From CAZADS01 sp964483985 (lineage in GTDB: Bacteria > Pseudomonadota > Alphaproteobacteria > Thalassobaculales > Thalassobaculaceae): a stretch of DNA of 17,200 nt. The translations under genes were made by a program, and so were the position numbers. The notes beneath the pieces were generated by a model that was given only the letters and a program-made list of their open reading frames with translations, was not told the origin of the DNA and did no database searches. The stretch spans positions 1 to 17,200 of the forward strand of contig CAZADS010000053.1 of assembly GCA_964483985.1 (NCBI GenBank). The letters run 5' to 3'. Shown in pieces: positions 13,700 through 17,200 of the stretch (positions are counted from its first letter, which is position 1; every line of letters starts with the position of its first letter).

Positions 13700-16372
13700 A
13701 TGATGAAGACTACTAATGAGATACGTAAGACTTTTTTGGACTTTTTTGCCCGTAATGGACATGAAATTGTGCCGTCTAGTCCTCTAGTCCCTCGGAACGA
13801 TCCGACTTTGATGTTTACTAATGCGGGCATGGTACAGTTTAAAAACGTTTTTACAGGAAACGAAAAGCGAGAGTATAAGCGGGCTGTTACATCACAAAAA
13901 TGTGTTAGGGCGGGTGGGAAGCATAACGATCTAGAAAATGTAGGCTACACTGCGAGGCATCATACATTTTTTGAAATGTTAGGAAAATATTCTTTTGGAG
14001 ACTATTTTAAGGATATAGCGATAGAGCACGCGTGGAATTTGATCACTAAAGAATATAATTTACCCAAAGAAAAACTGCTGGTTACCGTATATGCGGACGA
14101 TATTGAGGCTGCTGAATTATGGAAGAAAATTGCAGGGCTTGGGGATGATAAAGTTATTAAAATTGCTAGCTCGGATAATTTTTGGGCAATGGGGGATACG
14201 GGACCGTGTGGTCCTTGCTCCGAAATTTTCTTCGATCATGGAGAACACGTAGAAGGCGGCCCACCAGGTAGTCCAACTGAGGATGGTGATCGTTTCGTGG
14301 AGATCTGGAACCTTGTTTTTATGCAATATGAGCAGGTGACTAAAGACAAGCGTGTGCAATTACCCAAGCCTTCAATTGATACCGGAATGGGGTTAGAAAG
14401 ACTAGCTGCTATTTTGCAGGGTAAGCATGATAACTATGATATCGATCTAATGAGAGCTCTGATTGAAGCGTCAGCTGATGCTTCAAAAGTAGATGCAGAT
14501 GGCCCGCACATGGTTTCGCATAGAGTAATAGCGGATCATATGAGGGCATCATCGTTTTTGATATCTGATGGTGTCCTGCCTTCCAATGAAGGCCGAGGTT
14601 ATGTTCTTAGACGCATAATGAGAAGGGCCATGCGGCACGCACATATGATAGGTTGCCGCGATCCCCTCATGTGGCGATTAGTTCCTGCTTTAATCCAACA
14701 AATGGGGGATGCATTTGGAGAGATAAAACGGGCTGAAAGTTTAATATCGGAGACACTTAAGCTTGAAGAGACACGTTTTAAAGAAACGCTAGATAGGGGA
14801 TTGCAGCAATTAGATGAGGCTACAGCTAAACTAGAAGAGGAAGATAGTTTACCCGGAGAAATTGCCTTTAAATTATATGATACATTCGGTTTTCCGCTCG
14901 ATTTAACTCAAGACATTTTACGCACTCAAGGACGAGATATTGAGCTGCTAGGATTTGAAACTGCTATGGAGCGGCAGAAGGCTACAGCTCGGGCCGCATG
15001 GAAGGGGTCTGGGGAGGCAGAAACGGACAGCCTTTGGTTTGATCTTAGGGAACGCCATGGTGCGACTGATTTTTTCGGTTATGTGACTGAACAAGCTGAA
15101 GGCGAAATTTTAGCTATTGTATCTAGTGGTAAAGAAATTAATGAAATTCAGTCCTCAAAAAACACTAAGGAAGTTTTAATAGTTGTAAATCAAAGCCCAT
15201 TCTATGGGGAAGCAGGCGGGCAAATAGGTGATCAAGGTGAAATGACTACTTCGGTTGGTGCTCGGTTTTTAGTAGACGACACTCAACGAAGAGTGAATGA
15301 CTTGACCATACATTGTGGGAAAATTGTTAGCGGTTGTATAAGGGTGGGTGATTCGGTCGCATTGAAGGTAGATGTTAAACGTCGAAATCGATTAAGAGCA
15401 AACCACTCAGCCACTCATTTAATGCACCAGGCATTGCGTCGAAATTTGGGAGAGCATGTAACTCAAAAAGGTTCTTTAGTTTCGCCCGATAGATTAAGGT
15501 TTGACTTTAACCATCCAAAAGGAGTCGATGAGAATCTACTAAAAACTATAGAGGAAGAGGTGAATTTTTGTATAAGGGATAATTCGGAGGTTGTTACTAA
15601 TTTAATGAACCCCGAATCTGCCATTGAGGCTGGTGCTATGGCGCTTTTCGGCGAAAAGTATGGCGATGAGGTTCGTGTTGTATCCATGGGTGGAAGTTGC
15701 AAAGATAATTCCAAGAGCAAATATTCAGTTGAATTATGTGGTGGGACCCATGTTGCCCGAACCGGAGAGATAGGACTATTTCGCATAATTTCGGAGAACG
15801 CTGTATCGTCAGGTGTTAGACGGATTGAGGCTGTCACTGGCGCCGGAGCACTGGAATATATAGATTCTTGCGAAACATTGTTGGCGAGAGCTGCTAGTGC
15901 ATTGAAGGTTTCAGCGGAGCAACTCCCAGAGAGGATCGCTTCATTATTAGATGAAAGAAAGCGCATGGAGCGTGATCTGGTAGACCTTCGTCGGAAGGTA
16001 GCTGCAGGCGTTGATACACAAGGTAATTCTAAAGTTATTAATGTATCCGGAATTCCGTTTGTAGCCAAAGTTCTTGAAGGAATCCCAGCCCGTGAACTAA
16101 AAAGTATGGCTGATAGCTTAAAAACAGAGATTGGGTCTGGAATAGCAGTAATTGCTTCGACTGATGATGGAAAAGCATCTCTTGTTATAGGAGTTACCCG
16201 CGATCTTGAAGGAAAGGTGAGCGCAGTGGAGTTGGTTCGCAAAGGAGCAATTGTTCTCGGTGGTTCGGGAGGGGGTGGGCGTTGGGATATGGCTCAGGCT
16301 GGCGGCCCAAACATCGAAAAAATAAACGCTGCGATTGTGGAAATTCAGAAAACGATTGCTGATTTCTCTTAA
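13700..16372 (+). CDS. alaS: Alanyl-tRNA synthetase
   Basis: AlaS charges tRNA-Ala with alanine in the cytoplasm and clears misacylated Ser or Gly. The 890-residue product is full length. The class II catalytic core is at the N-terminus (FFARNGHEIVPSSPLVPRND, then HHTFFEMLGKYSFGDYFK), with motif 3 as DTGMGLERLAAILQG (227-241). The editing domain has NHSATH (His569, His573) and CGGTH (Cys680, His684), the metal-binding set. The C-terminal DHHA1-type domain ends with GGSGGGGRWDMAQAGG. No key residue is missing. ATG 13700 is followed at once by a second ATG (13703); GGGTG lies seven bases before the first. It is read in the same direction as recA after a 261-base gap and probably has its own promoter, which I could not place. 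Confidence 0.98.
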   Translation: MMKTTNEIRKTFLDFFARNGHEIVPSSPLVPRNDPTLMFTNAGMVQFKNVFTGNEKREYKRAVTSQKCVRAGGKHNDLENVGYTARHHTFFEMLGKYSFGDYFKDIAIEHAWNLITKEYNLPKEKLLVTVYADDIEAAELWKKIAGLGDDKVIKIASSDNFWAMGDTGPCGPCSEIFFDHGEHVEGGPPGSPTEDGDRFVEIWNLVFMQYEQVTKDKRVQLPKPSIDTGMGLERLAAILQGKHDNYDIDLMRALIEASADASKVDADGPHMVSHRVIADHMRASSFLISDGVLPSNEGRGYVLRRIMRRAMRHAHMIGCRDPLMWRLVPALIQQMGDAFGEIKRAESLISETLKLEETRFKETLDRGLQQLDEATAKLEEEDSLPGEIAFKLYDTFGFPLDLTQDILRTQGRDIELLGFETAMERQKATARAAWKGSGEAETDSLWFDLRERHGATDFFGYVTEQAEGEILAIVSSGKEINEIQSSKNTKEVLIVVNQSPFYGEAGGQIGDQGEMTTSVGARFLVDDTQRRVNDLTIHCGKIVSGCIRVGDSVALKVDVKRRNRLRANHSATHLMHQALRRNLGEHVTQKGSLVSPDRLRFDFNHPKGVDENLLKTIEEEVNFCIRDNSEVVTNLMNPESAIEAGAMALFGEKYGDEVRVVSMGGSCKDNSKSKYSVELCGGTHVARTGEIGLFRIISENAVSSGVRRIEAVTGAGALEYIDSCETLLARAASALKVSAEQLPERIASLLDERKRMERDLVDLRRKVAAGVDTQGNSKVINVSGIPFVAKVLEGIPARELKSMADSLKTEIGSGIAVIASTDDGKASLVIGVTRDLEGKVSAVELVRKGAIVLGGSGGGGRWDMAQAGGPNIEKINAAIVEIQKTIADFS

Positions 16373-16455
16373 TCTAATTAATTCCATGGGTTGTAATTTT
16401 GAATATGTGACTAATGGGTTTTTCAAGATAGCAATTGGAAATCAAAGGAGTAACA

Positions 16456-17187
16456 ATGAGTAAACAAGAACGGTTTGGTGGAACAGATAACTACATAGCC
16501 ACCGATGATTTAATGGTTGCTGTAAATGCGGCTGTTACTTTGGAGCGTCCTCTCTTAATTAAAGGAGAACCGGGTACCGGTAAAACTGTCTTGGCTCATG
16601 AGGTTGCTGAAGCACTTAATAAACCTTTAATAGAATGGCATATAAAATCTACTACCAAGGCTCAGCAGGGCCTATATGAATATGATGCCGTATCACGTTT
16701 AAGGGATAGTCAACTTGGTGAGGCGCGGGTTCATGATATTTCAAACTATATACAGCGCGGTAAGCTTTGGGATGCGTTTGCGGCAAAACAACAGGTGGTA
16801 TTGCTAATAGATGAAATTGATAAAGCGGATATCGAATTTCCTAACGATTTGCTTCTGGAACTCGATAGGATGGAATTTTTCGTTTATGAAACACAGGCAC
16901 GAATAAAAGCGATTCATCGACCAATAGTCATAATAACTTCAAATAATGAGAAGGAACTACCAGATGCGTTTCTACGCCGGTGTTTTTTCCACTATATCAG
17001 ATTTCCAGATCTGACTACCATGGAACAAATCGTAAATGTACATCATCCAAAATTAAAAAAGAATTTACTTAGGGAGGCGCTAACAGCATTTTTTGAAGTA
17101 CGAGAGGTGCCAGGCCTTAAAAAGAAACCCACTACTTCAGAATTAATGGATTGGATCAAATTGATTGGGCAGGTATTGATGCAGTAA
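16456..17187 (+). CDS. MoxR-type AAA ATPase, probably truncated at its C-terminus
   Basis: MoxR ATPases act as chaperones, usually with a von Willebrand A-domain protein encoded next door. The product has 243 residues. It shows Walker A GEPGTGKT (37-44), the family block HIKSTTKAQQGLYEYDAVSR, Walker B LLIDEID (116-122), sensor 1 IIITSNNEKELPDAF-like sequence and the LRRCFF arginine finger. It then reads through GLKKKPTTSELMDW to a sudden end, IKLIGQVLMQ. Related alphaproteobacterial proteins are about 280 residues and continue after the DWLKLL position, so roughly the last 35-40 residues seem lost. ATG 16456 has AAGGAG five bases upstream; a TTG at 16435 is less likely. The expected partner gene is not reached before the window ends. 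The ATPase identity is sure; whether the end is real is not. Confidence 0.88.
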   Translation: MSKQERFGGTDNYIATDDLMVAVNAAVTLERPLLIKGEPGTGKTVLAHEVAEALNKPLIEWHIKSTTKAQQGLYEYDAVSRLRDSQLGEARVHDISNYIQRGKLWDAFAAKQQVVLLIDEIDKADIEFPNDLLLELDRMEFFVYETQARIKAIHRPIVIITSNNEKELPDAFLRRCFFHYIRFPDLTTMEQIVNVHHPKLKKNLLREALTAFFEVREVPGLKKKPTTSELMDWIKLIGQVLMQ

Positions 17188-17200
17188 TCCATCTTGCTGC
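17157..17200 (+). other. Possible NAD-dependent epimerase fragment in a second frame at the window edge
   Basis: From 17157 to the edge, the frame offset from the ATPase reads QIDWAGIDAVIHLA. GIDAVIHLAA is the typical pattern of extended short-chain dehydrogenases such as nucleotide-sugar epimerases, where G-x-D-x-V-x-H-x-A-A lies after the third strand. Upstream the frame is closed by a TAA at 17118-17120, so this is not a normal gene start. Either foreign or rearranged DNA begins near 17150-17165, or the match is chance in a very short stretch. Confidence 0.3.

Noticed and set aside
15463..16242. 259-codon minus-strand frame within alaS.
   Set aside because: It lies fully opposite a well-conserved alaS; the translation is Ser/Arg-rich without any family pattern, as expected for an antisense shadow.

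Overview
The window is an AT-rich alphaproteobacterial chromosome segment, most likely from the Rhodospirillales or a related motile marine or aquatic lineage. This rests on flagellar gene order (flgB-flgC-fliE-fliQ-fliR-flhB divergent from fliO-fliP), recA followed directly by alaS, a MotE-like protein beside MotB-type proteins, and frequent TTG starts. The lineage is inferred from gene content; no ribosomal RNA is present.

Left part (1-6318, plus strand) is a flagellar motor or stator cluster. It holds the tail of an unidentified gene, a MotE-like membrane protein, two consecutive MotB-like proteins and a 1211-residue exported protein with AMIN-like modules and a TPR-type helical array. The first MotB-like protein has serine where MotB has its proton-binding aspartate; the second keeps it (Asp47). 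The large exported protein may play the part that MotC plays beside MotE in rhizobia.

Middle part (6401-11983) holds the flagellar export gate and rod genes in two divergent groups. The minus-strand group reads a FlhB C-domain-like protein, an unrecognised 111-residue helical protein, fliO and fliP. The plus-strand group reads flgB, flgC, fliE, fliQ, fliR and flhB. An exact-consensus sigma-54 promoter (TTGGCACG-N4-TTGCT, 8378-8394) lies about 90 bases before flgB and probably drives the plus-strand group. Together these encode the FliP/Q/R pore, FliO, the FlhB switch, proximal rod proteins and the FliE adaptor.

Right part (11984-17200) is housekeeping: a 369-base gap with two near-consensus alphaproteobacterial LexA boxes, recA, alaS behind a leader with overlapping hairpins, and a MoxR-type AAA ATPase. 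That ATPase stops roughly 35-40 residues short of its family. The 3' edge reads, in another frame, like the start of an NAD-dependent epimerase motif (GIDAVIHLAA). This suggests a rearrangement or an assembly join at the window edge.

No tRNA, rRNA, CRISPR array, insertion sequence or prophage was seen. The most unusual item is the tandem MotB pair with one Asp-less member inside the MotE / AMIN-TPR cluster.
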